Source: Loripinus fragilis (lineage: Eukaryota > Mollusca > Bivalvia > Lucinida > Lucinidae). From it: 64,000 nucleotides of DNA. Shown in pieces: positions 11,487-24,502 of the stretch. The stretch is from assembly GCA_964019695.1 (NCBI GenBank), contig OZ026515.1, positions 36,224,994-36,288,993 of the forward strand. The letters run 5' to 3'. The first letter of the stretch is position 1, and every line of letters begins with the position of its first letter. Made by a program: the position numbers and the translations under genes. Under the pieces are notes generated by a model. That model was not told where the DNA came from, did no database searches, and saw nothing but the letters and a program-made list of their open reading frames with translations.

Positions 11487-12160
11487 CTGAAATCATCAAA
11501 TGATATGCATCAGGCTTTCAAGTGTCCTTCAGCGAACAAATAGGGAAAAAGTAGTGATAACATATTCTAAAAACAAGGGATAATCGGTGTAAAAAAGTAG
11601 GGATAGTAGGGCTTTTTAAGTACAAAATTTAGTTCAATTTGTTAGAAAAACACACTAAATAAGCAGGATAATAGCTATGACAATAATACTAGCAAGAGAG
11701 ACATTTTTGGTTAGAAATTAAAAATTTGAGATGTTTAGCGGCCTGCTCCTTAGAAAATATAATAATTCATAAATAAAATCGAAGTGAGCGAAGCGAACGA
11801 CGAAAATTTTCTGGTTTTTATCACGTAAATGACATTTCAAAGTGAACAAGTAGGGATAGATAGGAGGGCATTTTCAAGAAAAAGCGGGGAAAAGTAGGAA
11901 CAAAACAAAAAAGTAGGGAAAAGGAGGAAAAGAAGGGCCCGCTTGAAAGCCTGTATACATGTATCAAATAATTGTATATACTTTAGGACAATATGGGGAA
12001 TCTATATGGCATTTTCTTAACATAAATTTACACTAAAACCTCGAAAATTTGAACTCCAATTTTTCGAAACACTCGTTTATTTGAAATAAATTTTGGACAC
12101 AATGGATTCAGACAAAAATGTATATTTATAAACTATCAAAAACATTGCACATGTGTTGTG

Positions 12161-12203
12161 TGCGTAAAAGAAACGTCTCTCTCTAAGACGTTTCTTTTAC
12201 GCA
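12161..12203. repeat. Perfect 18-bp inverted repeat
   Basis: TGCGTAAAAGAAACGTCT (12161-12178) and its exact complement at 12186-12203 are separated by 7 bases. A ~75-base module starting at the right arm (TACAAAGCATATGTTTGATA...) is repeated once at about 12292-12362, where the hairpin has decayed. Confidence 0.7.
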
Positions 12204-12466
12204 TACAAAGCATATGTTTGATACGTAAAAAACTGATTGGGGTGGGGGTACATATTCTTATGGGGTGTGCGTTAAAGAACAACACTCCGTGAGACGTTTC
12301 CTTCACATATACAAAGCATATGTTTGATACAAAAAAAACTGATTTGGGTACATATTCTTATGTCTACATGTTAAGGGCAAAATGTAGTATAATCTCTTTT
12401 ATACCACCCTTGCCAACTTTAGCATAAAATAGGTATCTCATGATGTGCAAGCTCTACACTGATGTA

Positions 12467-13790
12467 CGAGGGCTGTTTAAATATGAATGCAAGTAGCTTC
12501 ATAACTTTCTTCACATATATGCTACAACAAATTGGTGAAGTTTCTATAAAGGACTATATGTCACCTTTAAACTGGCACCAGACCTAAAGAAAAATACAGT
12601 GACCTTATCGAGCTATAGCCCTCTGAATAAGGGTCACGTTAGAATACTAACAAACTCAATGCTTCGAACATAAACCAGTGATATAGACGAGCGTATAATT
12701 CTTTGATAAACAGGTGAAATTTCTTGAAATTTTAAGGAAGTATCCCCATATGCTTAATAAATGATTCTGTGAAAGTTGCAAAAATCCTACATGCTTTTGT
12801 TAAATTACAACGAATAGTTTTCACAAAAGTCTCCTTATATTTGCAAATAAATGGTAAACAGAACACCACCTTTCAGTTTTCAGTAAAATTTATCTCTAAC
12901 AAAATGGACGAAGCAACATTTAAATTAGTTTTAACTCAAAGAAAATATGTTGATGACTCATACTATGTTGTTGCTACAAATTATTGATGGAAAGTGGGTA
13001 TTTTTTAAACGCTGATGCTTTTTTATTTAGTCAAAAATGCATTAAGTGAGGGGGTTGTAAAATTTATACTTAAGTTTTTTGTCATAACATTGCGGCTTTA
13101 TTCTAAATTTGAACGAAAACTTTAAGTTTGACCACTATAGGCATTATTTACAATAAAAATACTCACCTGGTCTTGAGGACTAGACCGATTGGACATATTT
13201 TAATTAATGTACACAAATCATTTAGAGGCAGAAAAATGCTTGGAAAATGATATAAAATGTGATTACTCCATAAATAAAGGAGTGCTCGTGTTGAAAAATC
13301 CCTTATGACATATTTAGCATGTTTTCACCAAAATGCAAAGAAAACGACACAGCGATGTTAATTATTCCATCACAAGTAGATAACCAGTAGATAACTCAAA
13401 ATGACGTTTATCATAAAATTAATGACGTCGCAAATGTGCCTGCCTTAAAACAGGATTATATAAACTTTATCTTGCAAGCAACTTTTGGATTCTGACTTCT
13501 ACTTGCATCTAAAATTTGATGCCATTTTGTCTAAAACTTACAAAGATATGACGCTATATCCGCACATGTACAAAAACTTGCATTTTAATTTGCTTCAGAA
13601 AAACTACAGTATACAGGAATGACCTTTATATAATGGTCAGTAACTGGAGAAATATAGTGAGTGTTTCTTTATGTTTGGTGTCATTTTAAAGGCGACAAAT
13701 AGTTCTTTCCAGAAAGGTATGAGATTTTGTCATAGCATATATGTGAAGAAAGTTATGAAGCTACTTGCATTCCTATTTGAACAGCCCTCG
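12467..13790. mobile_element. Non-autonomous mariner-type element, 1.3 kb
   Basis: Near-perfect inverted repeats of about 50 bases (CGAGGGCTGTT.AAATA.GAATGCAAGTAGCTTCATAAC at the left, complement at the right) are flanked by TA on each side. CGAGGGCTGTT termini are typical of mariner elements. The interior has no transposase that I can recognise. A second copy is at 60859-62148. Lies in gene 1 intron 4. Confidence 0.8.
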
Positions 13791-14060
13791 TATGTGGTAT
13801 TAATTAGATATCCCATGTATGTCCATCTGTATGTATGATAATCCACTCGCAAGAGCTCGTGGATTATCTCCATGTACAGGCGAACAACCTATGGTATAAC
13901 TAGTCTTAACCACTTTTAATATAGTATTTTCTCATGTGCTGGGCTGAATATTTGTTTTAACCGAGTTAATTATACAGTATTTTCTCATAATTTTATAGAA
14001 TTTCCTCATGGGATGGCCAGAATAAAATCTTTTCTGTGCAAAAGTGAAACTTTTACTCAC

Positions 14061-14157
14061 ATCGCAACAATAGCTTTTGTATCCAGTAAAATCTCCTCTT
14101 GGCAAGTAACTTCAGGCTCCGGAAGCGAGGATGCATTCACTGGTATTAATTTAAGAA
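14061..14157 (-). CDS. nrf-6-like: Gene 1 exon 4: end of NRF domain, approach to membrane segment
   Basis: 97 bp, entered in phase 1 and left in phase 2. Peptide VLKLIPVNASSLPEPEV then TCQEEILLDTKAIVAI, where the last Ile codon is shared with exon 5. It contains a sequon (NAS) and a conserved Cys (TCQEE). Acceptor TCTTTTTCAG|TTC; donor CGAT|GTGAGT. The gene 2 counterpart has the same length, phase and donor sequence. Confidence 0.85.
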
Positions 14158-14773
14158 CTGAAAAAGACAGAAATGATAGACTACTTCAATTGTGCTTTAG
14201 CTCAGTGATTTTCTATCAGTCTATCTTAGCTCTTACTATTTATCTCCCTTTTAATATAAGTTGTATTGCAGTTTGGACGGAATATGGACATTTCGTCTCA
14301 AAACTGTCTTTAAGGTAGTACGGGACCCATGTCAAAAGATAACCTTACTTTTACTTAAAAGTATGAGTGTAAGAGTTATCGTTCCTGAATCCTGTTTTTA
14401 AAAGAGAATACTTATTTGTAAGACGGTAGATATTATTCTCCCCTGACAACTCTTTGATGCTTGAAACGTAATTCTGTAAGTATTTTGCTTTCACAAAAAG
14501 AAGGAATGCAAGTATTAGCTTTTAAAAACATCACCCAGAGTATGAAGTCATTCAGTATTTTGATGGTTAAAATTTGAGAACCGTATAAATATACATACTA
14601 TATACATGTCTTCTGCATGCTGCCACTAACCTAAGACCCACCCCCACCCAAAAAGGGGGGGTTGTAGACGTGCACATGCCTTGTATGTGACATTCTCATG
14701 TTTTAGGTACCATGGAGGTACATGGTCACTAATGTTTTATGGAGAAATGACGTAACTATTTCAATTACCCTAT

Positions 14774-14968
14774 CACACCGGATAGGCAGCAATAAAAAAC
14801 AGTCTAAACAATGGATGAATGCTGATAACAAAGTGCTAGAAACAGTGTTTGTGATTGCCATTTGTTGCCTATCGGACTACAAACAACAATCCAAAATTCT
14901 GTTACTTACAATATTTAACTACGTTCGTCGATAGCATTAACGTTTTCGATTGCCGCCTATCTAGTGTG
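14774..14968. mobile_element. MITE family 'CACACCGGATAGG' copy 1
   Basis: Termini CACACCGGATAGGC.GC / GCCGCCTATCTAGTGTG with internal ACGTTCGTCGATAGCATTAA. Five copies occur in the window at 14774, 15871, 16158, 45356 and 58775; three lie within 1.6 kb here. Confidence 0.75.
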
Positions 14969-15199
14969 TTTTTTATATACTGAAGACGTAGCCAAAACAA
15001 TCTGATACAAGGGCTAGGAGTTATTTCATGTTTCTGTTGAAAAAATTATTTTGTTTCGTTGCATGTTTCATGATGATAAAATGGACATTTCTGCATACAT
15101 TTTAATAAAACTAATTGGAACTGCATGTGCCTGAAAGGAAGATATATGACAATATAACATTCTTTTCTGTATATTAACGTATGGCAAGCATGGTACAGA

Positions 15200-15498
15200 T
15201 GCGCGGATCCAGGAATTTTCATCAGGGGGGGAGGGTCCAGGTCAGTCTGACAAAAAAGCTCTGACAACGATTTTTTTAGTCCTCAGCTTATTTTACAGAA
15301 GTCAAATGGTCATTTTCAAAGAAATCTATCGTTTTTCAAGGCTCCAGATGGGGTCCAATTTTTTCCATCCTGGGGGTCCAACTTTTTCCAGGGGGTGTCC
15401 AATTGCTTAAATCCTATAGAAACCTAATAAGTATTTAATTTGTGATTTTCCAGAGGGGGTCCGGACCCCCTGCCCCCCCCCCCCCCTCCGGATCCGCA
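15200..15498. mobile_element. MITE family 'GCGGATCCAG' copy 1
   Basis: Termini TGCGCGGATCCAGG / CCTCCGGATCCGCA with G-rich subterminal tracts (CAGGGGGTGTCC, GAGGGGGTCCGGACCCCC). Related copies are at 29771 and 49552. Confidence 0.6.
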
Positions 15499-15870
15499 CT
15501 TGGTGCAGCCCTCACAGCTTCATGGTTAAGGCTACAATACATTATCTCATTTGGGCTTGGCAAACGTTAATAGACAGAAGAATTTATCATCCTTTTATTG
15601 TTATATACCTTATAATAAGTGTTTACTATAGTAACTTGAGGTGTTGCAATCGCTGACAATTGTACATTTTATTCAATAATGTGTCATATTTTGGTTGATC
15701 GTTGACCAATCACTGACCGCAGGCTTTATTTCCGATAAAACATGACTGCAGAGGGCTTAATTGCCATTTCAACCTGCTCACGGATATCCTCTGCGAGTTA
15801 AGATACTGTCGCTTATGCTTTATTGAGAAATGACCAAAATATTCAATTATCATAAGATACGCTACTTTAT

Positions 15871-16059
15871 TACATTGGATAGGCGACAATCGATAAGGCT
15901 CTGAACAATCAATGAACGTGGATCGCAAATCGCTAGAATTTTCCATTTGTCGCCAGTCAGGCAAACAAACTGCAATCCAAAAAGTCTGTTTCTGACGGTA
16001 TTTGATCTACGTTCGTCGATAGCATCAACGTTTTCGATTGCCACCTATCCGCTATGTGT
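15871..16059. mobile_element. MITE family 'CACACCGGATAGG' copy 2
   Basis: TTGGATAGGCGACAATCG .. CTACGTTCGTCGATAGC .. CGATTGCCACCTATCC; ends slightly degraded. Confidence 0.65.
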
Positions 16060-16157
16060 ATTGATACAATGAATACGTAACCAAAACAATCTGAAACAAG
16101 AGCTAGGAGTTATCTACATTTTTCAGTCATGTTTCTGTTGAAAAAAAAGTTTGTTTC

Positions 16158-16354
16158 CACACCGGATAGTGAGCAATCGAAAACACTCTTAACCATTGAC
16201 GAACGCGGATCAAAACTCGCTAGAAACAGTGTTTTGATTGCAAAAAGTCGCCTGTTTGATGAGTGATGGTCATAAAAAAAAACTATGATTCTAACTATTT
16301 TTGGTCTATAATCGTCGATAGTATTGATGTTTTCGATTGCGCCTATAAGGTGTG
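16158..16354. mobile_element. MITE family 'CACACCGGATAGG' copy 3
   Basis: CACACCGGATAGTGAGCAAT .. ATCGTCGATAGTATTG .. CGCCTATAAGGTGTG. Begins about 100 bases after copy 2. Confidence 0.65.
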
Positions 16355-16433
16355 GTTTTGTTGTATGCTTCACGATGTTACAGTGGACATTTTTTTTTGG
16401 AAATGCTTTTGCTTGAAAGGAAAGTATTCTATA

Positions 16434-16895
16434 ACTTTTTTGGATACTGTAAAGGCGGCACCTCATGACTGCCTTATTAGTCTACTTTAGACATAGGTAA
16501 AATCTGAAAATGAGGCGTTATAACTACATTGAAAGTGTTTGTTTATTGTTTAACATTAGTATAGAGGCAAACAGTGTGGACCAAGATCAGACTGCTCTAG
16601 GTGAGCAGTCTGCTCTAGATCTACACTGTTTGTTTAAGAGGCTTCATATTATTTCAATAGACGATAAAAAGATACGATTGTGTTGTAATATACGCTTTAA
16701 GAGTTAATAAATGTGGGTTCAGTGCATTAACGGACAGGACTTTCATGAAATGCACGCAGACCTGCGCGGCTCAAGCAATTCTTAAACGCTGAACTAATGG
16801 ATAGAACCTGATTTCCATTCTTGAGCAGTTGAAATAACCGAACCACGCCCAGATATGAAAATTAAAGTTGCCACCTTTACAGTACCCAAAAAGTC
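16434..16895. mobile_element. Composite MITE-in-MITE, copy A
   Basis: The outer element has termini TACTGTAAAGGCGGC (16445) / GCCACCTTTACAGTA (to 16884) with ACTTTTT.GG extensions. A TTAA-family MITE with the GTGGACC.AGATCAGACTGC hairpin is nested within (about 16530-16707). Both junctions match copy B at 26947-27482 in reverse orientation. Confidence 0.72.
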
Positions 16896-17914
16896 CTACA
16901 ATATATAACAAGGACAATATAACATTCCTTTCTGTATATTAACGTTTGTCAAGCCCTTGTGCGATAATGTGTTGCAGGCCTCACCGCTGTGTGGATCTGG
17001 TTGCAACACATCACATTCAGGCTTGCCAAACATTAATACAAGGAAAAGAATGTTTTATCCTCTTATTGCATATTTGTAAGTTTATTCTTTAAATGACATT
17101 TAGATCTATGCATCAGGAATAAAGCTATAATTTTTAGCTTTTATCTACATAAATCCTACGTGTAAGAAAGCATCAAAGTATCAAGACATGCTATAGCCAT
17201 GCTTTAATGAGAATCATAATGTAATGTGCTGGGTCACATATGCTAGGTCAAAATCTTTTTTGTCATTTTCTACGCCCATTTGTTAGTGCTTAATCAATAA
17301 TAGCTATGTCTCCGCCCAGTGATATACATAGGGCGTAGACAAACAAAAAAATTGGTTGAAAGGGGAGACAACACTTATTATAGTCTTTATTTTTTTCAGG
17401 ATTTTTCAGAAAAGTCACCAAAACAAAAAAACACGAGCACGGTGACACATATTTTTTATTCAATCATTAGATTCTTCATGAAAATATCTTTGTAAAACTA
17501 TGTTTTTTGTTGTTCCAGTTACATTCTCTAATATGTTTATTTTGAATATTAATGTTTTTTGGCATTTATTCGTTTGACTTAATTAGGATTTTGCTTAATA
17601 AATTGTGTAAATACATGTTATTTCACTATTTTTTGTTTTTATTTATATCTCTGGTGTGAGTAGTATTTGTTCTGAAAAAAACTGTATTGCGATTCTTGTT
17701 AATTTGTTAACAAAATCTGTACTTGTTTATTTCAAAAACCTGCGATTTTGCAGTTTTTGACATCAAATAACTTTTTAAAAAGAACGGTGATGTATTGGTT
17801 TTTTTGTCTTAGATTATAAGTATAAGTCTATATTATAATATATTAAAAGATAAAACACTTTTGGACATATGCTGGTGAGTCTGGTACTACCTTAATAGTA
17901 ACAACAGCCTTCCC

Positions 17915-18035
<121 letters not shown>

Positions 18036-18266
18036 TAAAAAAGATAAGAAAGTTTCATCCCTTAGTTGCTTATGTCAAAGGACCCATTAATAATGTTCGA
18101 AATTTTCACCTTGCCAAAAGCTGATGCACAAGTCAAATGGAAAACAATTTGGAATACATGTATGAGACATCAGACAAACACTTAAGATGCAGTCTAGATG
18201 GCTCATATGCAACATATATTTTGTTTTCTTTGTTTCAATACATCCAGTAATCATTCTAGACACGTA

Positions 18267-18408
18267 GGAATGGGTCTTCCTTTGGTTGAACTAATACTAA
18301 GCAGAGGATGAAGTGTCTTGATCAAGGACACAACCAAATGTCTCTTATGAGGCTCGAACCCCTCTATCTTGAGTCAATCACTCTACATCTGAGTCACTGC
18401 CATCCCCA
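18267..18408 (-). mobile_element. tRNA-derived SINE (family A), diverged copy
   Basis: Same order of B box (GGTTCGAGCC on the reverse strand), GTGTCCTTGATCAAG middle and GGTTCAACC segment as the copy at 183-378, with many substitutions. Lies in gene 1 intron 3. Confidence 0.6.
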
Positions 18409-18871
18409 CAACATCTCAAGCGGTATCAATAGCCATCATAGGCTTAGCTCACATTACGTGTTTACATGTGCGCACCTGTATGTGTAATTCATAGCAATAT
18501 TCATACCATAGTAGGGACTTCTCCTTTATTGAGGAATTATTAAAAGGGACGCGCATATAATGATAAGCGAAGTTCTTATCAGTAGTCTCGCTTTGTTGTA
18601 CATTGTACATGGCTATTTCACTGAGTTTTCTGGTTATGGTTTTTGTCATTCTGTAGAACTTGGTAACAGTATTAAGATGACATTAGCAGAATTAAGATGA
18701 CATAACAGAAATAATTATAGTATTCGCACGTTTAAAAGTCTTTGTTCCTGTCTCAACTAGTGTCAGCACTGTGCTATCAGGAACACAAAACCCTTTCTGA
18801 TAGCTGAACATTGAAACATGGTTTTAGAATTGAGATAAAGATAAAACATATAGCAGTAATCAAACATATAC

Positions 18872-18956
18872 CTGGTTCAACTAAGGTCAGCATGTCTTTA
18901 CTAGCACAGCTATCAGGAACACACATCCCAATCTGAATTGCTGGCTGCTGGCCATT
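18872..18956 (-). CDS. nrf-6-like: Gene 1 exon 3: NRF domain, CVPDSC motif
   Basis: 85 bp encoding residues 169-196 plus one base: NGQQPAIQIGMCVPDSC then ASKDMLTLVEP. The motif G(M/I)CVPDSC is diagnostic of the family and supplies two cysteines likely to be disulfide bonded. Acceptor TTTATTTCAG|AAT; donor CAG|GTATAT. Matches gene 2 exon 3 at 21 of 28 residues. Confidence 0.87.
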
Positions 18957-20227
18957 CTGAAATAAACACAAATATTCTGTGTGCAAGAATTCATACAACG
19001 ATGGGGCTAAACGACATTTAGCTTTTTTGAAAAATTAATAAATGTGCATATTCTATCCGTCATAACAATAACGATCGGTCTCAATCGAAACGCTTTATTT
19101 TAGGGAGTGCATCTGGTAACCTTAACTGTAGACAATAAACAACATTTAATTCGTACATATGCTTAGCTGCGTGTGGTGATTTTTTGTGGCGGACCGTAGG
19201 TCCGACACAACTAGTTAAAGTTAAGAAACTAGTGGGCAATAAGAAATATCTGACCAGTTCATCAATGTTCATTGGAAAAGTAATTTCATATTTTATTTAG
19301 CGATCTCAAAGGCCAAGGTCAAGCGTGTAATAAAAATCTACAGTCCAGTTCAAATAAACAATCATATATTTTAGAAAAGTGAACATTATGGCATTACGAA
19401 CGTTAAACATGTAAATAGTGAAAAAATACCCATAATTAAAGTAAAATACTTTTTTGGACTCTGGGATATTCAGTATTTACTATTATTGTGTTTGATCGAT
19501 AACTACCATCGATATAAACAAGAATTATAAAAAAAAGTCAAACGAAATATGGGTTTTTCCTTTAATGTGAGATTATTTAAATTCATGTTTTACTTTCTGT
19601 AGGACTTCCAAAATACCCCGAACTATGAAGCTGCTACCCAGATCCCTGAAAATAACTACCAGTGCTTCCCAGCTCCCTAAAAACGACAGATAGCTATTAT
19701 CTCTGATCCCAAAACCCCTACGGGCCAACATCCAGACCCTCAGTTATATCCAATGGCTCTTTCAATGAAGGGCAGATTAAGTCGCGCTTGCATGGTTCCA
19801 ATGTATTGCGATAGCGTTTATAGCACTGCCTTTGTTACCATGAGTTCTCACTGGGCACTAAAGCTTCTAATCCCAATGCTGCAGCATTTATGTTGTTTTG
19901 GTGGTCGAAGCTGACTGGAATATTTACGTTAAGATAATACCAAGCTTCTGTAAAAGTACCCATCCATTTTATCTCCGCCACTTATCTTTTTATAAAGATA
20001 TTGCTTGTTATTAATCTTATAGGTAATTATATTTGTTTGGCGACATAGCTGTCAGATTTTATTATTGATTCAATCTTCGTGTACAGGAAACAACAATATC
20101 AAGAATTGTTATATGACTCCTATTAAAACCCTTCTCTGGTTGACTAAAACTAGCTTTCACTGGCTGTGACAGAGGAAGATATGCAACATTGATGAGCTGA
20201 GTTAAGCCCACTAGAAAGGTAGACATT

Positions 20228-20472
20228 AATTGGGCCGCGACGCGAGAAAACCTGTCTTCGGGGTTTCCAACAAAGTTAGATTCAAACCAGCCTGCTCAGC
20301 TACAGAGACTAGCTAGAAAATTGACATTTCACCTGCAGCAAGTTCACATATGATGCTTTCTAAAAAGCGAACAACAAAGGCGCTGATCAGACTGCGCGGT
20401 TGCGCAGGCTGGTCTGCGCCTGTGTTGTTCGCAAACCCCTGAAGACAGGTTTTCTTGCGACGAGGCCCAATT
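20228..20472. mobile_element. MITE family 'GGGCCTCGTCGC' copy 1
   Basis: Termini AATTGGGCCGCGACGCGAGA / CTTGCGACGAGGCCCAATTT enclose GACAGGTTTTC inverted repeats, a CTACAGAGACTAGCTAGAAA segment and GATCAGACTGCGCGGTTGCG. Copies or fragments occur at 5990, 23315, 31010, 36000, 43205 and 45130. Lies in gene 1 intron 2. Confidence 0.72.
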
Positions 20473-20984
20473 TATGTCAGTACAGACAGCTAAAAGAATT
20501 TGAGCTAAATTTAGCCCTGGGCAGGTAGAAATGAAGTTGTTGACAGCTAAAATAGATATTGGAAAAACTGATCTAGGAGATAGCATGATCTCTAATGTAT
20601 ATTTTAAAGGTCAATGTTTTGATTTAGGAATATGTTTATATCATGAGAACAATAATGTAAAAAATGCAATTATTTTGCACATCTCATAAAGGTTTAAGAA
20701 ATTTGTAAAGCAATTGTGAAATAATCTTTTTATGTGCACTTTGAACATCTGGCTTGAGTAAATTTATAAGTATAAACAGACTTGATATAACACTAGGAAA
20801 AGAGAGACAGTGTCATATAACAAAACCATTGCCTTGGTGAACATCGCTCTTCTCGGGTTGACAAATCCTGATGTTTACCTCTAAAGAATGCATAAATTGT
20901 ATAATGTTAACAGGATTAAACACCATTTAGATTTCAAGTATAAAACAATTGGACTTCAGACTCTATGACGGTTCCGACTTAAAG

Positions 20985-21505
20985 ACTTATCTATTGGTGA
21001 GATGGTAGGGGCCTGATGCTTTGGCTGTTTGTCGGGCCCACTGGGATTTACCTGTTGGATTTCTTTTGCTTCAGTATTCAGTTTTATTTACTGTTGAGTC
21101 CTAATCTTTGCTTTATCTCCTTTTTATATCTTGGATTTATATGTTCTAGGAGATGATGCATTGATAAGTTAGGGGTCTTTCATGCAAACTAAATATCTAT
21201 GTGTCTTGATCCACATCTGAATTAAGGGTGAGGTTGGCGCCGTGAAACCGGTTTAAGCCCTCCATTAAAATATTTTACTGACCGATCCAAGGCGGTACTC
21301 CTTTTGTGGATCTTTTATGTTTTTTCTGTCTTGTGTTTGCTTTGCTTTGTGCGCGTCTGCTTACATGTGCTTTGTGGTTACCTGCTGGGAAAGGGCTGAC
21401 CTCATGGCTCAGGTCTGTGGTGTCTAACTGTGAGTTTATCACTTTCCCATTGGTATCCTGGGTCAGGTGCGGTACTTGATTATATCGATTCCTGATCTTT
21501 GCACC
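20985..21505 (+). repeat. Dispersed repeat family R1, long copy
   Basis: Contains GGGTGAGGTTGGCGCCGTGA, GGTTTAAGCCCTCC, GACCGATCCAAGGCGGTACT, GGGAAAGGGCTGACCTC and an end TTGATT..ATTCCTGATCTTTG. The same ordered blocks occur at 22828, 32535, 33055, 38315, 49868 and 57568 in both orientations. No open protein was recognised; type unresolved. Confidence 0.6.
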
Positions 21506-22435
21506 CCTACTTACTTTTACTGTTGCATACCAACACTTGGTGTCATTTTAACATTTATAGGCAGGATAAATTTCGTGCCCAGCTGAGTTGATCATGAAAA
21601 AAGTTTTATAGCCTCAGGGCCAGGTGAATTTAATATAAGCTTCTTGGGTTTTCACTGACCAGCTAGGAAAATGGTGATTTATTTGTAACCAGATACATGA
21701 AATTCAAGATATATCTAGTTGTTTCTCAACCCTTTGTATACCAACTGAATCTTTCCTATGGTTTAATACAATCAACTTGGGATAGTCCATTGGTCACATT
21801 TAGGGGTGTCAGGTTATAATTTTCAAACAATATTGTATTCTTTTGTCTGAAAATATGTTTACCTTTACAATGAAGAGCCTGATGGAATGCAACATTATGC
21901 TGCGTTTCTTTTGGGTCTTCACTGTTTGTAAAAGTACCCGTTTAGAATTTCCCCTTATACATAGGTTTAATTCGTTTTTTCGTGCAATTTACGTAAAATT
22001 AATAGAAAATGTATTTCCGAGAATTTGATTATGATGAAAAATGATACTTTTGTGATATTTAAATGTTTCTAATGTTGTATGCAGAACTGATATACTGCAG
22101 AGGCTGACCACACTTATTTAGTGCTAACTGTTTTTAGCATCCTTGGAGGCTAATGATCAAATTGAATTCTTTAAGCAAAGAGGCTGTACGCAATACTATA
22201 AGCTTAGGATAGCCTATTAGACATCTCTATGGGTGTCAAGTTATAAATTTAACAAAAAACAATAATTATTGTATTTTTGTCTGAAGATTTTTTGACCTTG
22301 ACAAACAGTGTAGACCCTGATAATATTGCATGGTGCGGCATTTCGTCTGGGTCTCCACTGTTTGTAAAAGTAACCATTAAGGGAATTCCTGAATACAAAG
22401 GCTTAATGTTCACAATGTGTAGAATCGATACGTAC

Positions 22436-22614
22436 CACGGGTGGTAACTGTTTGATTTTGAATGAAGATAGGCAATATCGCCCTTCATATGGAAATGATA
22501 TTGCTCCAGAATCGTTGACCATAGCTGTTATCGCAATGCACTCGTCAAAGTTGCCCAGCCATTTGAAGTTTCCATCCAATAGTCCACTCGGAGGTTTTCC
22601 AGTGGCATCAACCA
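22436..22614 (-). CDS. nrf-6-like: Gene 1 exon 2: NRF domain core
   Basis: Residues 109-168. The acceptor TCTGTTTCAG|TGG and donor GTG|GTACGT are good consensus sites. The split codon A|TG restores Met after WALR. The peptide carries GKPPSG, GNFDECIAI and EGRYCLSSF, which are hallmark NRF-domain segments with two conserved cysteines. It is identical to gene 2 exon 2 at 46 of 59 residues by hand alignment, and the exons have the same length (179 bp) and phase. Confidence 0.88.
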
Positions 22615-22827
22615 CTGAAACAGATAAGACAGGTTCATTTGTTTGTATCATGAGAAAAGTCCGTATTTAATTAGTCCCCTACATGTTAACTATAACCCTT
22701 TATCGGGAAGAGTCGGTTACCATCCAATTATTACATGCACTACACAGATGTGTTTCCGACCAAAGGCATGTATGTTATGTAATCATTGCACATTATGTAT
22801 AAGCCTTTTATCTAAATAAACAAGAAG

Positions 22828-23160
22828 GCAAAGACCAGGAATCGATACAATCAAGAACCGTATCTGACCCAGGACACCACATTGGAAAGTGAATAACACA
22901 CACACTAAAACATCACATACAACAGAGCCAAAAGGTCAGCCCTTCCAAGCAATTGACCACAAGTCTGCTATGAATATATAAGAAAACATGACTAACACGA
23001 AACATAAATAACAAAAATGATTCACAAAAAAGCACTGCCTTATAACGGTCAGTACACTTATAACCAAGTGAGTATGATCAGGCAATGCCGCAATCACAGA
23101 CCACAGGCCAAACCATGACACTGCGAGGAGGAGACCCAAAACACTTATAGTCACTTGACA
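22828..23160 (-). repeat. Dispersed repeat family R1
   Basis: Reverse-orientation copy: AGGAATCGATACAATCAAGA .. TGACCCAGGACACCACAT .. AAGGTCAGCCCTTCC. In gene 1 intron 1. Confidence 0.6.
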
Positions 23161-23265
23161 CAATTTAAGTATAGTAGCTAGCTATTTCTTTCTCCGTGAC
23201 TTGAATTGTGCGGCGTTTTATCTAGGTCTTCACTGTTTGTCGTAATATATGTTTTCAGGTACCCA

Positions 23266-23764
23266 GTGCATTGGCGTAGCTCCCTTTACGCAGTTACACA
23301 CGTGCGTAATAAAATGGGCCTCGTCGCGACAAAACCCGTCTTCGGGGTTTCCGACAAAGCGAGTTTCAAAACAGTCTCCTCAGCTACAGAGACTAGCTAG
23401 AAAATTGAAATTTCATCTGTTGCAAGTTTACATATGGTACTTTGCAAAAAGCGAATAACAAAGGCGCTGATCAGGATGCGCGGATGCGCAGGCTGGTCTG
23501 CGCCTGTGTTGTTCGCAAACCTCCGAAGACAGGTTTTCAGGCGTCGAGGCCCAAATAGTACTATTCAAATGAGGTCACCTTACGTGGTAAAAGTGATTTT
23601 CCATAGTTTAAGGAACTTCTGTTTAAGGAAAGAATTCGCTCTCTCTTGGGGCAAATTCTTTCCATTAAACATTTCGAAAAGGGACACAATTGAAGAGAAT
23701 TACTGCTTGATCCAGTAGGCTCCCTTTGATGTGCGTAACTTTTTCGGCGTTCTGGCTAGAATGA
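23266..23764. mobile_element. MITE 'GGCGTAGC' copy carrying a nested MITE
   Basis: The outer element runs from TGCATTGGCGTAGC to CGGCGTTCTGGCTAG with the TTTAAGGAAAGAATTCGC palindrome. It is split by a complete GGGCCTCGTCGC-family MITE at 23315-23554. Nested order: the GGGCC element is younger. Confidence 0.68.
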
Positions 23765-24093
23765 TAATGGTTTACAATGGTGTGACACTTGCAACATAGA
23801 CAAAAATCATCCAAACTTTCATCGAAAAAGTGTTGTGTTTGATGAGTGCCATATAATCCCATTTGAAAGCAGGATGGTGTTAAACAGGTGCTAGTAGAGT
23901 CGTGAGACTCGTTTCATTTTCCGTTTCGAAGGGTCCGATCTTTTAGATTGTTTACTACATTTGTGTCATAGGCTGGCGCAAATTAGTATACCCCTCTGTG
24001 ATGTAAAAGTGAATCGTCATTGTTAGTTAAATGATCATCAAATATTTCATGTATTGACATCAAAACAATTTGAGACAGCACTTGAGATATTGG

Positions 24094-24323
24094 TACTGTC
24101 TTGCCAGCCAAGAGTGACAGTGATGTTATGTTTTGTTCAAAAAATTATCAGGAATTTATAATCGATAGATCACTAATGTATTAATCCTATCCACAGGATA
24201 GGATTAATACAAAATTTATCTATCGATTCGCGTTAGCTCAAGTGGAGTGAGAAAGTTAATGTTTTACATAGAAATTGTAATCATAATGATACATAACTGT
24301 CACTCCTGGCTGGCACGACAGTA
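24094..24323. mobile_element. MITE family 'TACTGTCGTGCC' copy 2
   Basis: TACTGTCTTGCCAGCCAAGA / CTGGCTGGCACGACAGTA with the central GGATAGGATTAATAC palindrome. Same length (230 bp) as copy 1. In gene 1 intron 1. Confidence 0.8.
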
Positions 24324-24502
24324 CATGTACTTATCGCGTGTGAACAATAGCCTACTTTAAACGTCCACGCTGACGTATCGAAATGGACTAGAGACATAAC
24401 TTTGGTGCGCTTCTTCATCTAGATACAATCGTTGAGTATTCGAGCAGCGTCGGCTCAGGCGGTCTGTGCATTTGCACTGACCCGACTGAGTCGTCGTTCC
24501 TC

